Of a DNA stretch of 64,000 nt, positions 1 to 8,306 are shown in pieces. Source of the DNA: Arcobacter arenosus (GTDB lineage: Bacteria > Campylobacterota > Campylobacteria > Campylobacterales > Arcobacteraceae); assembly GCF_005771535.1 (NCBI RefSeq), contig NZ_VANU01000001.1, positions 248,001-312,000 on the forward strand. Reading direction: 5' to 3'. Below the pieces are notes generated by a model. That model did not search any database and was not told the DNA's origin. It saw nothing but the letters and a program-made list of their open reading frames with translations. The position numbers and the translations under genes were made by a program. The first letter of the stretch is position 1; every line of letters begins with the position of its first letter.

Positions 1-392
1 TTTAGTCTAATAAAAAATTTATTTCCTTTTAAATGCCCCACTCTAACTTTATTGTTATGATAAGTTCTTTCTAAAATTTTAATATTATCATGTGCAAATT
101 TTTCTATATTTGCTTCACATTGTTTTGGAACTGAGATATGTTGCACTGTCATTGCATTTTTATCTTTTAAACCAGCATACCCAATATCCCTACTTTTACA
201 CCCAAGTTGCTCTGAAAAAATTTGAACTGCATCCCATGTCGTTAAATCTTTTTTTCTAAACTTTATAATTATATGGTCACCTTCACCTGAAAACTCATAT
301 AATGGAACTTCTGTAACAACAAAGTCTTCTTTACTTTGTTTAAAATGAACATCAATTTTTGAATGATTTAAATACCTTTGTAAATTTTTCAA
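1..392 (-). CDS. truD: tRNA pseudouridine synthase D, N-terminal part (runs off the left edge)
   Basis: Makes pseudouridine at position 13 of tRNAs in the cytoplasm. About 130 N-terminal codons are visible before the window edge. The family signature GYAGLKDKNAMTVQ is at residues 71-84 and contains the catalytic aspartate (Asp77). The only plausible start is a TTG at 392, preceded by an AAGGAAAA ribosome binding site at 401-408; no in-frame ATG exists nearby. The gene follows thiL with 15 nt between the thiL stop and the truD start, so the two are probably co-transcribed. It is incomplete only because of the window boundary. Confidence 0.93.
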   Translation of the reverse strand, partial: MKNLQRYLNHSKIDVHFKQSKEDFVVTEVPLYEFSGEGDHIIIKFRKKDLTTWDAVQIFSEQLGCKSRDIGYAGLKDKNAMTVQHISVPKQCEANIEKFAHDNIKILERTYHNNKVRVGHLKGNKFFIRL

Positions 393-407
393 ATTATATT
401 TTCCTTT

Positions 408-1232
408 TTAAAAATGGTGATTTTTACAATCACATCTAAATTTGCCTTTATTGGCTTTTGCAAAAATGTTTAAAATTACATCATGCTTTTTTGCTATCTC
501 TTCGATTTTATTAATATTTTTAGGTGAAAAAGAGAATAAAAGTTCATATTCTTCACCTGAACAAGCTATTTCTGGTGAAATATCATCAAAAAACTTGAAA
601 CCAACTTTACTTTGTTTAGACATTCTTTCAAGTTCAAAAAATAAACCATCAGAAATATCCATTGCAGCATTTACATATTTTGAAACTTCATAAAAGAAAT
701 CTGCTTTTAATTTAGGCTCATAAAACTTTGATTTTTTTGAAATTTTCTTTCCAGCTAAAAGTTTTTCTAAGTCCTTTTTACAAGTACCTAAATCTCCCGT
801 ATAGCAAATTAAATCATCTTTTTTAATTCCACTTCTTAATTTTGCATCATTTGTTTTTGAAATAATAGTAACACTAATATCAAGCTTTATATTTGAGATG
901 GTATCTCCACCAATTATCTCTATCCCATACTCTTCTGCAACTTCCAAAAAACCTTGAGACAATTCTTTTATATCTTTTTTAGAGTATTCTTTAGGAATTG
1001 CAACTGTAAGAAGTGCATATTTTGGAACTGCATTCATAGCAATGGCATCTGAAATATTTACTAACATTGCTTTTCTTGCAATTTGCTTTAAACTAAACCA
1101 GTTTTTTTTAAAATGAACATCTTCAAAAAAAGCATCATTGCTGTATACAATATTATCAACTAAAGCACCATCATCTCCTATAAAAGATGAGTTCTTATCA
1201 AATTGTTTTATAAAATAATCTTCTTTATTCAT
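408..1232 (-). CDS. thiL: Thiamine-monophosphate kinase
   Basis: Phosphorylates thiamine monophosphate to the active cofactor thiamine diphosphate. The PurM-like kinase motifs are all visible: GDDGAL at residues 19-24, SNDAFFEDVHF at 31-41, NISDAIAMNAVP at 59-70, GGDT at 108-111 and MDISDGL at 191-197. At 274 residues it is shorter than the usual ThiL of a little over 300, as is common in Campylobacterota. It starts with ATG at 1232 without a visible Shine-Dalgarno sequence (the preceding bases are CCCCA), and a -10-like TATGAT lies only 11 nt upstream. It is followed closely by truD on the same strand. Confidence 0.95.
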   Translation of the reverse strand: MNKEDYFIKQFDKNSSFIGDDGALVDNIVYSNDAFFEDVHFKKNWFSLKQIARKAMLVNISDAIAMNAVPKYALLTVAIPKEYSKKDIKELSQGFLEVAEEYGIEIIGGDTISNIKLDISVTIISKTNDAKLRSGIKKDDLICYTGDLGTCKKDLEKLLAGKKISKKSKFYEPKLKADFFYEVSKYVNAAMDISDGLFFELERMSKQSKVGFKFFDDISPEIACSGEEYELLFSFSPKNINKIEEIAKKHDVILNIFAKANKGKFRCDCKNHHF

Positions 1233-1243
1233 TGGGGAATGTT

Positions 1244-1249
1244 ATCATA
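1244..1249 (-). promoter_or_regulatory. Possible -10 box for thiL with a very short leader
   Basis: TATGAT on the minus strand ends 11 nt before the thiL ATG. A start site 6-8 nt downstream of this hexamer would leave a leader of only 3-5 nt, which fits the absence of a ribosome binding site. No -35 box is evident, as usual in Campylobacterota. Predicted by eye only. Confidence 0.4.
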
Positions 1250-1327
1250 ATGAAGCTTTTATTTCTGATATTTTTCTTAAAAACAATTTTAATAAAATAA
1301 TTATCTTATTAATTCAAGATTTTTCGG

Positions 1328-1333
1328 TATAAT
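1328..1333 (+). promoter_or_regulatory. -10 box upstream of the superoxide reductase gene
   Basis: A TATAAT hexamer in the context GGTATAATGCAC sits 28 nt before the ATG at 1361. A strong ribosome binding site (AAGGAG, 1349-1354) follows with 6 nt spacing. The upstream region is T/A-rich and lacks a -35, matching the usual promoter shape in this phylum. Confidence 0.65.
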
Positions 1334-1360
1334 GCACGCAATTTTATTAAGGAGAAATAT

Positions 1361-1747
1361 ATGCCAAAAATTAACAAATATGTTGACATCGATACTGTTG
1401 AGAGAGAAGCAAAAAAAGACTTAATTGATAGACACTCGCCATTTATTCACTGTGCTGAAACTGCAAAAAAAGGTGAACCATTTGAAGTAACTGTAAAAAT
1501 GGGTAATGAATATACTCACCCAGATGATTTTGATCACTATATTGAGTCTGTAACACTATTTAATGGTGATACTCAGTTAGCAAAAGCATCATATGTTCCA
1601 GGAACATTAGGAAATGTTAAAGCTCATAACACTACAACATTTACAATTATTCCAACTGGTAAAAAATTAAATTTAGTTGCTCATGGTTACTGTACAAAAC
1701 ATGGTATCTGGGAATCTACTCCAGTAGAAGTTTCTGTAGCTGAATAA
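1361..1747 (+). CDS. Superoxide reductase (neelaredoxin/desulfoferrodoxin type, class II)
   Basis: Reduces superoxide to hydrogen peroxide without making oxygen, an oxidative-stress defence typical of microaerophiles. The 128-residue protein has only the iron centre II domain. Candidate Fe ligands are visible in the usual order: His25, His53 and His59 in HPDDFDHYI, and Cys111 and His114 in HGYCTKHGIWES. The rubredoxin-like N-terminal domain of desulfoferrodoxin is absent. In most relatives the first motif is EKHVP; here it is DRHSP, so the Glu and Lys near the open iron site are replaced. It stands alone with its own promoter and a downstream hairpin. Confidence 0.9.
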   Translation: MPKINKYVDIDTVEREAKKDLIDRHSPFIHCAETAKKGEPFEVTVKMGNEYTHPDDFDHYIESVTLFNGDTQLAKASYVPGTLGNVKAHNTTTFTIIPTGKKLNLVAHGYCTKHGIWESTPVEVSVAE

Positions 1748-1773
1748 TCTATTTTTTTAATCTTAAAATACGA

Positions 1774-1801
1774 AAAGCTCTAAGATTTATTTTAGAGCTT
1801 T
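1774..1801. terminator. Hairpin after the superoxide reductase gene
   Basis: A 10-bp perfect stem (AAAGCTCTAA at 1774-1783 pairing with 1792-1801) with an 8-nt loop lies 26 nt beyond the stop codon. There is no clear U-run after it on the plus strand, so it may act as an RNA 3'-end stabiliser or a weak terminator. Confidence 0.55.
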
Positions 1802-1885
1802 CCATTAACTAAAATTATTTTATAATTTACTTTTTATTTACTTTTATATATTATTATGTTATTAATTTAACTTAAGGTTTCAGGT

Positions 1886-2044
1886 ATGAAATATTTATTA
1901 ATGACCCTGTTTTTTTTTATTTTATTGGTATTAACTTTTTATATTCCATTATTTTGGATGATAACTACAATAATTGTATCATTAGTGATAATTGAAATTT
2001 ATTATAATAAAAAAAGTGAAAAGATTTTAATGTGTGAAAAGTAA
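1886..2044 (+). CDS. Small two-helix membrane protein (52 residues)
   Basis: A short reading frame of 52 codons starts with ATG at 1886, preceded by an AAGG ribosome binding site at 1874-1877. The predicted product is very hydrophobic, with one segment at about residues 3-19 and a second at about 22-40 joined by a Pro-Leu turn, then a short basic tail (NKKSEK) that would stay in the cytoplasm. No known family is recognised. It lies between the superoxide reductase gene and the convergent ppnP. Composition and start signal support a real gene, but its size leaves some doubt. Confidence 0.55.
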   Translation: MKYLLMTLFFFILLVLTFYIPLFWMITTIIVSLVIIEIYYNKKSEKILMCEK

Positions 2045-2067
2045 AAGATAAAGTAATACTTTACCTC

Positions 2068-2391
2068 TTACTTTTTATATGATACTTTCTCAAAAGAACA
2101 ACAATAGTCAACCAAAGATGTAACTTTTAATTTATACTTTGAGTTTTGTGAAATTTCAATACTTGCAGGTGCAGTATACTCAACCCAATCTTCAGCTGGT
2201 AACATAACTTCAAGTGAACCAGAATTAATATCTATAGTAGATTTATTAACTGTATTTAACTCATACTCACCAGGTAACATAATTCCTAATGTTTTTTTAC
2301 TTCCATCTTCAAAAGTGATACCTCTACTCGTAATATTTCCGTTATAAAGAATACTAGCTTCCTTGGCAATAGAAACGTTTCTAAAATCCAT
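2068..2391 (-). CDS. ppnP: Pyrimidine/purine nucleoside phosphorylase (PpnP, DUF1255 cupin)
   Basis: Splits nucleosides with phosphate into the base and ribose-1-phosphate, a salvage activity known for the PpnP (YaiE) family. The 107-residue protein has the full family pattern: LGIMLPGEYELNT in the middle, then GSLEVMLP, a conserved Trp in EDWVEY, NSKYKLKV and the signature VDYCCSF near the C-terminus. This is the normal single-domain cupin length. It has its own start region with an AAAAGGGAAAA ribosome binding site and is divergent from recO, sharing about 108 bp of intergenic DNA. Confidence 0.9.
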   Translation of the reverse strand: MDFRNVSIAKEASILYNGNITSRGITFEDGSKKTLGIMLPGEYELNTVNKSTIDINSGSLEVMLPAEDWVEYTAPASIEISQNSKYKLKVTSLVDYCCSFEKVSYKK

Positions 2392-2466
2392 TTATTTTCC
2401 CTTTTAAAATGTTTGAATTATTTTAGCATAAAATTTATTTGAAGCAAGTTTCTATTTTAGATTTGA

Positions 2467-2472
2467 TATAAT
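2467..2472 (+). promoter_or_regulatory. -10 box upstream of recO
   Basis: TATAAT in the context GATATAATTTTTTT lies 27 nt before the recO ATG at 2500. A ribosome binding site AGAAAG follows. The same intergenic stretch must also hold the divergent ppnP promoter. Confidence 0.55.
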
Positions 2473-2499
2473 TTTTTTAAATTATTTATAGAAAGTGTT

Positions 2500-3117
2500 A
2501 TGCAAGGGTACATTATAGACATAAAATCGGTTAAAGATGATGATTTAATCGTTTCAATTTTGAGTGAAAATCATTTATTTACAACTTATAGATTTTATGG
2601 GGCAAGACACTCTAATATAAATATTGGTTATAAGATTGATTTCGAACTAGAATCAAATTTAAAAAGTACTATTCCACGACTAAAAGATGTTATACAATTA
2701 GGCTTTGAATGGATATTTGACAATGAAAAGCTATATTGTTGGCAAAGATTTATAAAACTTTTTTATCCTCACTTAAAAGACGTTGAAGAAATTGATATCT
2801 TTTATTTTAAACTATTAGACAAATTATCCCATCAAATGATAAAACAAAACCCAAAAAGAGCCATTTGTAAAAACTATTTAAAACTTTTAGAATATGAGGG
2901 TAGACTTCATACTGAATTAAATTGTTTTTTATGTGAAAAAGATATAAAAAAAGATATTTCACTTGTAAGAAGCTTCATGCCCGTACACTCTTCTTGTGCT
3001 TATAGTAGAAAATTCAAGATAAAAAAAATACGAGAACTTTTTAATGATATGACAACAATCTCCTTTGAAGATGAAGAGATAGATTATTTATGGAACATAA
3101 TACTTCAAGGTTTGTAA
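2500..3117 (+). CDS. recO: DNA repair protein RecO (epsilon type)
   Basis: RecO works with RecR to load RecA on SSB-coated single-stranded DNA during recombinational repair. The 205-residue protein matches the short epsilonproteobacterial form: an N-terminal OB-like part beginning MQGYIIDIKSVKDDDLIVSIL, a helical middle, and a C-terminal cysteine set (NCFLCEKDI at about 146-154 and HSSC at about 163-166) that probably binds zinc. The ATG at 2500 is preceded by AGAAAG. The next gene has its own promoter, so recO may be monocistronic. Confidence 0.85.
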   Translation: MQGYIIDIKSVKDDDLIVSILSENHLFTTYRFYGARHSNINIGYKIDFELESNLKSTIPRLKDVIQLGFEWIFDNEKLYCWQRFIKLFYPHLKDVEEIDIFYFKLLDKLSHQMIKQNPKRAICKNYLKLLEYEGRLHTELNCFLCEKDIKKDISLVRSFMPVHSSCAYSRKFKIKKIRELFNDMTTISFEDEEIDYLWNIILQGL

Positions 3118-3129
3118 GTTTTAAAGTTA

Positions 3130-3135
3130 TATAAT
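3130..3135 (+). promoter_or_regulatory. -10 box upstream of the degenerate GGDEF gene
   Basis: TATAAT in TTATATAATAAATT lies 26 nt before the ATG at 3162; an AGGA ribosome binding site is at 3152-3155. The hexamer begins 12 nt after the recO stop codon. Confidence 0.5.
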
Positions 3136-3161
3136 AAATTATCTTTTTTTTAGGATTCCCA

Positions 3162-5570
3162 ATGTTTATAATTAAAAAAAGCACTGCTTCAGAATTTTTA
3201 GATGTTGATTTAGAAGATTTTGTTGTTACAAGTTTACTTTCAAAGTATGATATAAAAACTAATACTACTTTCCTAGATAATGTAAATGATGATTATAATG
3301 CCTTAATAAATTATATTAATGAATTATATATTGATAATGAAAAAATTCCTAATGATATTGCCCATGAGATTACTTCAAATATTAATTTCAAAAAATATTT
3401 ACTTTCATATATTCAAAATAAAATGAAAAATATCCTTGATGACAGTACAACAATAGTTTTTAAAGAGATTATAATCATTATAAATTTGTTATCAATGGGA
3501 AAAAAGTTTGAAATCTTCGAAAGCTATAATTTTTATAACATGGAAATTCTTGGGAATTTATTTAGAGAATATGAAAAAGTGCTGAAAGATTTAAAAGACA
3601 AAGAGGATGAAGAAAATTTTGATTTAACATTTGAGTTGTATACAATTTTAATAGAAGTAATCAATGAATTATGTACCATAAACTCAATTGATATTTTAAG
3701 AAAAAAGACTATTAACCCTTTAGTTAATGTTATTAGTGAAACAATTAATATAGTAAAATTTAATCTAAATCTTGATGAAGATAAAATAAATACTTTAAAC
3801 AATATTTTAGGAAAACTTTTATTTTATTATTCTCACATCCCTTATATTGATACCTCAAATAAAAATTGTGAATATCTAATAGAAGAATTTACTTTTAATT
3901 TTGAAAAAATTTATGAAGGGTATGATTTATCAAAAAATACAAACTTTGCAAATGATGCAAATTGTGATGAATACTATTATATTTTTCTAAACTCTTCAAC
4001 TACTCTGTTATTAAATCTTTTATATAAACTTGAATTAACATATGAAGAGAATAGTTATAATAGTGTTGAAAAGTTTAAAGAAATCATCAACTTATATAAA
4101 CAAATAATTATCCATAAAAATGTCCCTGTATTTAATAGTTTAAATAGTTTTAAAGAAGAGCTTTTATCAAACTACAGCTATATCTATTTTAAAGATTATG
4201 AAACAAAAAATTATGAAGATATTATAAATGAATTTATAGAAAATTGTGACTTTAACAGTTCAAACATGCATATTATATATTCTTTAATACTATATTCATC
4301 AAATATTGATGATGATAAAATGTTTAAAATTTTAGAAATCCTTCTTGATTTTGAAAAGTTTAAAAATGACTATCATGAGTTTTATAAATTAAATATTTGT
4401 GATGTTATTATAAATAAATTCATCAATCAAAAATCAGATAAATTGGATTCAGAGATTATTAAAAAAATAATTGATTATATTGAAGAGAATAAAATTGCAT
4501 CACATCTTATGTCAATTTATTCAAAACTATATTTATCTTTATCACTATATTTTTCTTATTATTATGATTACGATTCTATCAAAAATTCATCTTTATACTA
4601 TTTTTATTATATAAGTATAAATGGAAAAGATTTATTGGAAAATGAATATGCAAAATTAAATAAAGATATTCTTTATAATCATGGAAAATCAAATATACAA
4701 AGAATGAATCTTGAAGGTGTTTTTATTTCAGATTCAAAGTATGTTGAGATTGGTCAAAAATTGATGAATGAATACTTTAAACAAGAAGAGATTAATCTAA
4801 AATATCAAATCAATCAAGATCTTTCAAATATTGTTACAAAGATTTTTAATGATGAGGGTTTAAATAACCAACTTTTAAATACATATATTGAGCAATTTAT
4901 CTCAAAAGATATCTTTTATGGACTTACATTTGTTGCTGTGGAGGGTTTATGTGAAAAAGATTGTATTCTGATAGATTTAGGTTATGAACGTTTAGAGATT
5001 CCATTAATTGAAGGATATAAACTAAAAATAGCTTATTCAAAAGTATATAAACATATTTTTGAAAATATTTATCAAAAAAACAAAGACTATATTAAACAAA
5101 ACATTATAAATTTGATAATTAGTTACATAAAAAGTATCCCTATATATCAAGATACAGTAACAACTCTTTATAATAAAAATAAACTACAGGCTGAACTTTT
5201 ACAAAAAGATGAAAATGAAGAGTTTATTTTAGTAGAGATTTATATCAATGACTTTATAGAGTTAAATAGTAAATTTCACTACAAAAAGGTTAATCAATTT
5301 TTTAAAGATTATGTACTAAAAATAAATGAGTTCATACCTTTATATAGATTTTATGGTCCTAGAATTGCCTTTATTTTAAATAAAAATGAAGACTATAAAC
5401 AATATATAGAAAAAATAAAAGAGTTAAATTTTATTACTAAAGATGGAGAGATAAAACCAAATTTAACAATTTCTGTATCATGGGGTTATAAAGATAATAT
5501 TATAGAGAAATCATTGCATTCTTTAGATCTTGCAATGAGTAATGAAGATAGATATAATGAGTTTAAATAA
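3162..5570 (+). CDS. Large helical protein with a degenerate C-terminal GGDEF domain
   Basis: The 802-residue product has no signal peptide or membrane segment. Residues 1 to about 660 are acidic, Asn/Tyr/Lys-rich and appear helical, without any family I recognise. The last 136 residues look like a GGDEF fold: TTLYNKNKLQ at 667-676 resembles the conserved LTGLYNR..L entry motif, and SLDLAMSNEDRYNEFK at the end resembles the usual ADKAMY..K...N. The active-site loop, however, reads YGPRI (731-735) instead of GG(D/E)EF, so cyclase activity is unlikely. It may sense nucleotides or act as a scaffold. It converges on an HDOD gene, another signalling-type protein. Confidence 0.6.
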   Translation: MFIIKKSTASEFLDVDLEDFVVTSLLSKYDIKTNTTFLDNVNDDYNALINYINELYIDNEKIPNDIAHEITSNINFKKYLLSYIQNKMKNILDDSTTIVFKEIIIIINLLSMGKKFEIFESYNFYNMEILGNLFREYEKVLKDLKDKEDEENFDLTFELYTILIEVINELCTINSIDILRKKTINPLVNVISETINIVKFNLNLDEDKINTLNNILGKLLFYYSHIPYIDTSNKNCEYLIEEFTFNFEKIYEGYDLSKNTNFANDANCDEYYYIFLNSSTTLLLNLLYKLELTYEENSYNSVEKFKEIINLYKQIIIHKNVPVFNSLNSFKEELLSNYSYIYFKDYETKNYEDIINEFIENCDFNSSNMHIIYSLILYSSNIDDDKMFKILEILLDFEKFKNDYHEFYKLNICDVIINKFINQKSDKLDSEIIKKIIDYIEENKIASHLMSIYSKLYLSLSLYFSYYYDYDSIKNSSLYYFYYISINGKDLLENEYAKLNKDILYNHGKSNIQRMNLEGVFISDSKYVEIGQKLMNEYFKQEEINLKYQINQDLSNIVTKIFNDEGLNNQLLNTYIEQFISKDIFYGLTFVAVEGLCEKDCILIDLGYERLEIPLIEGYKLKIAYSKVYKHIFENIYQKNKDYIKQNIINLIISYIKSIPIYQDTVTTLYNKNKLQAELLQKDENEEFILVEIYINDFIELNSKFHYKKVNQFFKDYVLKINEFIPLYRFYGPRIAFILNKNEDYKQYIEKIKELNFITKDGEIKPNLTISVSWGYKDNIIEKSLHSLDLAMSNEDRYNEFK

Positions 5571-5592
5571 TTAAGACAATATTGTCTTAATT
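5569..5592. terminator. Perfect 24-nt palindrome shared by two convergent genes
   Basis: AATTAAGACAAT followed directly by its exact reverse complement spans the 20-nt gap between the convergent genes and includes part of both stop codons (TAA at 5568-5570 on plus and 5591-5593 on minus). As RNA it can form a hairpin in either direction, which fits a compact bidirectional terminator. Confidence 0.65.
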
Positions 5593-6409
5593 ATTCATCT
5601 AATAATCTGTCTTGAATTTTTTCAATTGCCTTTTCTAGGCTTTTAACATCAAAATTATATTCTTTTGCTTTTTCAATACCTTTTTCAATATTTTCATCAC
5701 TAAAGGCATCTGTTACATTACAAATTATTTTAATCACTTCAAGAATTTGACTTCTTTCTAAGTATTCAGCTGGACATTTTTCAATATCATCAACATATTC
5801 AATTACATTAATAAGATTTTCACTTAATTTCCAATGCTTAAATATTTTTGCAGTAATTTCAGAAGTAGTCATACCAATAATCTCTTTTTCTAGAGAAGCA
5901 ACATCTTTACCACTTTTTATTGCAATATTAAATTCTTCAGTTTTACCTTCATTTTCAATAACATCAGCCAAAATAAATTTACCTGCTTCTTGTAATAAAG
6001 CTGGCAAAATTAATTCTTCTTTTAAATCAAATGATACTTTAGAAAGCCAAGTTGAAGTAAGAGTAGTTGCAAGATTTGAAGCTCTCATAAAGTCATCACT
6101 ATTAATTCCATATGCCGATAAATTTGTTTTTAAAAGATTTTGAACTGTTCCACCAATTGCAATAGAAATAGTGAAATTAATCCCTAAAAGGTTAATAGCC
6201 TTACTTGCTGTTTCAACTTTACTTCTAAATCCAAACATAGCTGAATTTGAAACTTTTAATAAAGTAGAAACAATAAGAGCATCTTTTTCTACAATTTTTA
6301 ATAGTTCAAAAGATTCTTTATCAGGCTTTTGCCTAAATTCTTCAATTTCAATTATTGTCTTAGGTAATGGAGGTAAAGACTCGATTTTTTCAATAATATA
6401 ATCACTCAC
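5591..6409 (-). CDS. HDOD domain protein
   Basis: HDOD domains are relatives of HD phosphohydrolases that have lost metal-binding residues and usually act in signalling. The 272-residue protein is nearly all HDOD domain: ESLPPLPKTIIEIEEF at about 9-24, then SNSAMFGFRSKVETASKAI, and a second helical half with LLQEAGKFILADVI and AKIFKHWKLSENL. No fused output domain is present. The ATG at 6409 follows a GAGGAGTACATTG-like start region on the minus strand. Partners cannot be inferred from the sequence beyond the convergent degenerate GGDEF protein. Confidence 0.85.
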   Translation of the reverse strand: MSDYIIEKIESLPPLPKTIIEIEEFRQKPDKESFELLKIVEKDALIVSTLLKVSNSAMFGFRSKVETASKAINLLGINFTISIAIGGTVQNLLKTNLSAYGINSDDFMRASNLATTLTSTWLSKVSFDLKEELILPALLQEAGKFILADVIENEGKTEEFNIAIKSGKDVASLEKEIIGMTTSEITAKIFKHWKLSENLINVIEYVDDIEKCPAEYLERSQILEVIKIICNVTDAFSDENIEKGIEKAKEYNFDVKSLEKAIEKIQDRLLDE

Positions 6410-6454
6410 AATGTACTCCTCTATGAAATTAGATAAATTATAACAAAATTTTAA

Positions 6455-7558
6455 TTAAGTGTTAAACCTAAAATGCATTACATCGCCATCCTGAACAATG
6501 TAATCTTTACCCTCAAGTCTTAGTTTACCTGCTTCTTTACATTTTGCTTCTCCACCTAGAGTAACAAAATCATTGTAAGAAATAACTTCTGCTTTAATAA
6601 AACCTTTTTCAAAATCGTTATGAATAACAGCAGCTGCTTGTGGAGCTTTTGTATTTTTTCTAATAGTCCATGCTCTAACTTCAATTTTTCCAGCAGTAAA
6701 ATATGATTGTAAACCTAATTTATCAAAAGCTTTATGAATGATTTGCTCAAGTCCAGACTCTTCAACACCTAAATCAGTTAATAATTCTTTTGCTTCGTCA
6801 TCATCCATACCAACTAATTCTTCTTCAATTTTCGCACAAAGTGTAATCACATCTGCATTTACAGAAGCTGCATGTTCTTTAAGTCTCTCAACATATTCAT
6901 TTGTACCATCCATTAAAGAATCTTCATCCATATTTGCACCATAGATTACATCTTTATTTGATAAAAATCTTAACTCTTTGTCCATTTGTAAAAATAATTC
7001 ATTCTCTTTATCTTCAAACGTTTTAACTGGCTGTAATTCTTCTAAATGTTTCATCAATGCTTCTGCTACAACTAACATAGCCGCTGCTTCTTTTGAACCT
7101 TTAGATTGTTTTTTAAGCTTTTCAATTTTCTTTTCGCATTGAGTTATATCTGCATAGATTAGTTCTGTTTCAATAATTTCAATATCTCTAATTGGATCAA
7201 CATCACCTTCTACGTGAGTAACATTTCCATCATCAAAACATCTAACCATATGTAAAATCACTTCTACTTCTCTAATATTAGATAAAAATTGATTCCCTAG
7301 TCCTTCACCCTTTGAAGCACCTCTTACTAATCCTGCAATATCAACAAAATCTATTGTTGAGTATTGAATTTTATTAGGAATAACAATTTTTGCTAATTCA
7401 TCTAATCTTTTATCAGGAACTGGAACAACTGCTTTATTTGGTTCAATTGTACAAAAAGGATAGTTTTGTGCCTCTGCATTTTGTGCTTTTGTTAAAGCAT
7501 TAAAAGTTGTTGATTTTCCTACGTTTGGTAATCCTACGATTCCTACACCTAAACCCAT
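6455..7558 (-). CDS. ychF: Ribosome-binding GTPase/ATPase YchF (OLA1 family)
   Basis: A universally conserved Obg-related P-loop NTPase that prefers ATP and associates with ribosomes; in bacteria it is linked to stress responses. The 367-residue length is normal. Visible parts are the P-loop GLPNVGKS (9-16), the G3-like DFVDIAGLVRGASKGEGLGN, a central coiled coil, and the C-terminal TGS domain ending DGDVMHFRFNT. It has its own -10 box (7589-7594) and an AAAGG ribosome binding site. Confidence 0.96.
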   Translation of the reverse strand: MGLGVGIVGLPNVGKSTTFNALTKAQNAEAQNYPFCTIEPNKAVVPVPDKRLDELAKIVIPNKIQYSTIDFVDIAGLVRGASKGEGLGNQFLSNIREVEVILHMVRCFDDGNVTHVEGDVDPIRDIEIIETELIYADITQCEKKIEKLKKQSKGSKEAAAMLVVAEALMKHLEELQPVKTFEDKENELFLQMDKELRFLSNKDVIYGANMDEDSLMDGTNEYVERLKEHAASVNADVITLCAKIEEELVGMDDDEAKELLTDLGVEESGLEQIIHKAFDKLGLQSYFTAGKIEVRAWTIRKNTKAPQAAAVIHNDFEKGFIKAEVISYNDFVTLGGEAKCKEAGKLRLEGKDYIVQDGDVMHFRFNT

Positions 7559-7588
7559 TTATGACCTTTATTTATATTTTAATTCGCG

Positions 7589-7594
7589 ATTATA
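7589..7594 (-). promoter_or_regulatory. -10 box upstream of ychF
   Basis: TATAAT on the minus strand in the context CAGTATAATCGCG lies 30 nt before the ychF ATG, with an AAAGG ribosome binding site between them. Confidence 0.6.
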
Positions 7595-7617
7595 CTGAAA
7601 ATTGATTTAAAAGCACC

Positions 7618-8295
7618 CTAATGACTTAAAATATAACCACTTCCATAAATACTTTGAATAATGTCAACAGGCAATTTTTTTCTTAATCTTTTTACTAAAT
7701 TCCTAATACTAGCATCATTAATTTCAGTTTCATTGTCCCATACATACTTTGAAATTTCATTAGGATTTATAATCTCATTTTTATTATTTAATAAAAGTTC
7801 AAAAAGTATTCTTTCATTTCTTGTTAAATCAATCATTTTATTTTTATGAAAAAATAACCTTTTTGAACAATCCCAATAAGTTGTTTTTGCAAAATGAATA
7901 AATTGATTATTCGGAGCATTTTCTTTAACTTTCTTTATAGAGTTTTCTAATACACTTTTAAATTTATTTCTATCAACGGGCTTAGTTAAATATTCCACTA
8001 AATTTAATTTTATAGCCTCAAATAAAAACTCTTTATCAGAATGAGCACTAAGTATAACTATAGGTATATTACTATCATTTTCTCTAATTTTTTTTGCAAG
8101 TTCTAAACCATTCATATTTGGCATATTAATATCAAGCAAAAGTACATTTGGCTTTTTATCTCTATAAATATCAAAGGCTTCTAAACCATCATTAGCCTCA
8201 TATATATAATCAAAATAATTTTCTAGATACAATACATAGTTCTCTCTAACGTCTTTATTGTCTTCTGCATACAGAATTGAATAATTTTTACTCAT
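7618..8295 (-). CDS. OmpR/PhoB-type response regulator
   Basis: The 225-residue protein has an N-terminal receiver with Glu11-Asp12 in the acidic pocket, phosphoacceptor Asp55 (LLLDINMP), Ser83 and Lys105 (LTKP), followed by a winged-helix DNA-binding domain at about 130-225 (RNERILFELLLNNKNEII, SIRNLVKRLRKKLP, IQSIYGSGYIL). It should bind DNA and control transcription. It lies 11 nt downstream of a sensor kinase gene on the same strand, almost surely its partner. The ribosome binding site is GGAGATAAA within the gap. Confidence 0.92.
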   Translation of the reverse strand: MSKNYSILYAEDNKDVRENYVLYLENYFDYIYEANDGLEAFDIYRDKKPNVLLLDINMPNMNGLELAKKIRENDSNIPIVILSAHSDKEFLFEAIKLNLVEYLTKPVDRNKFKSVLENSIKKVKENAPNNQFIHFAKTTYWDCSKRLFFHKNKMIDLTRNERILFELLLNNKNEIINPNEISKYVWDNETEINDASIRNLVKRLRKKLPVDIIQSIYGSGYILSH

Positions 8296-8306
8296 TTTAT
8301 CTCCGT

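Noticed and set aside
442-693. Open frame antisense to thiL (83 residues)
   Set aside because: It lies wholly inside thiL on the other strand, has no ribosome binding site and encodes a shadow-type sequence. Similar antisense frames inside recO-region, ychF, pepA, uvrB, glyA, folD and the kinases were left out for the same reason.
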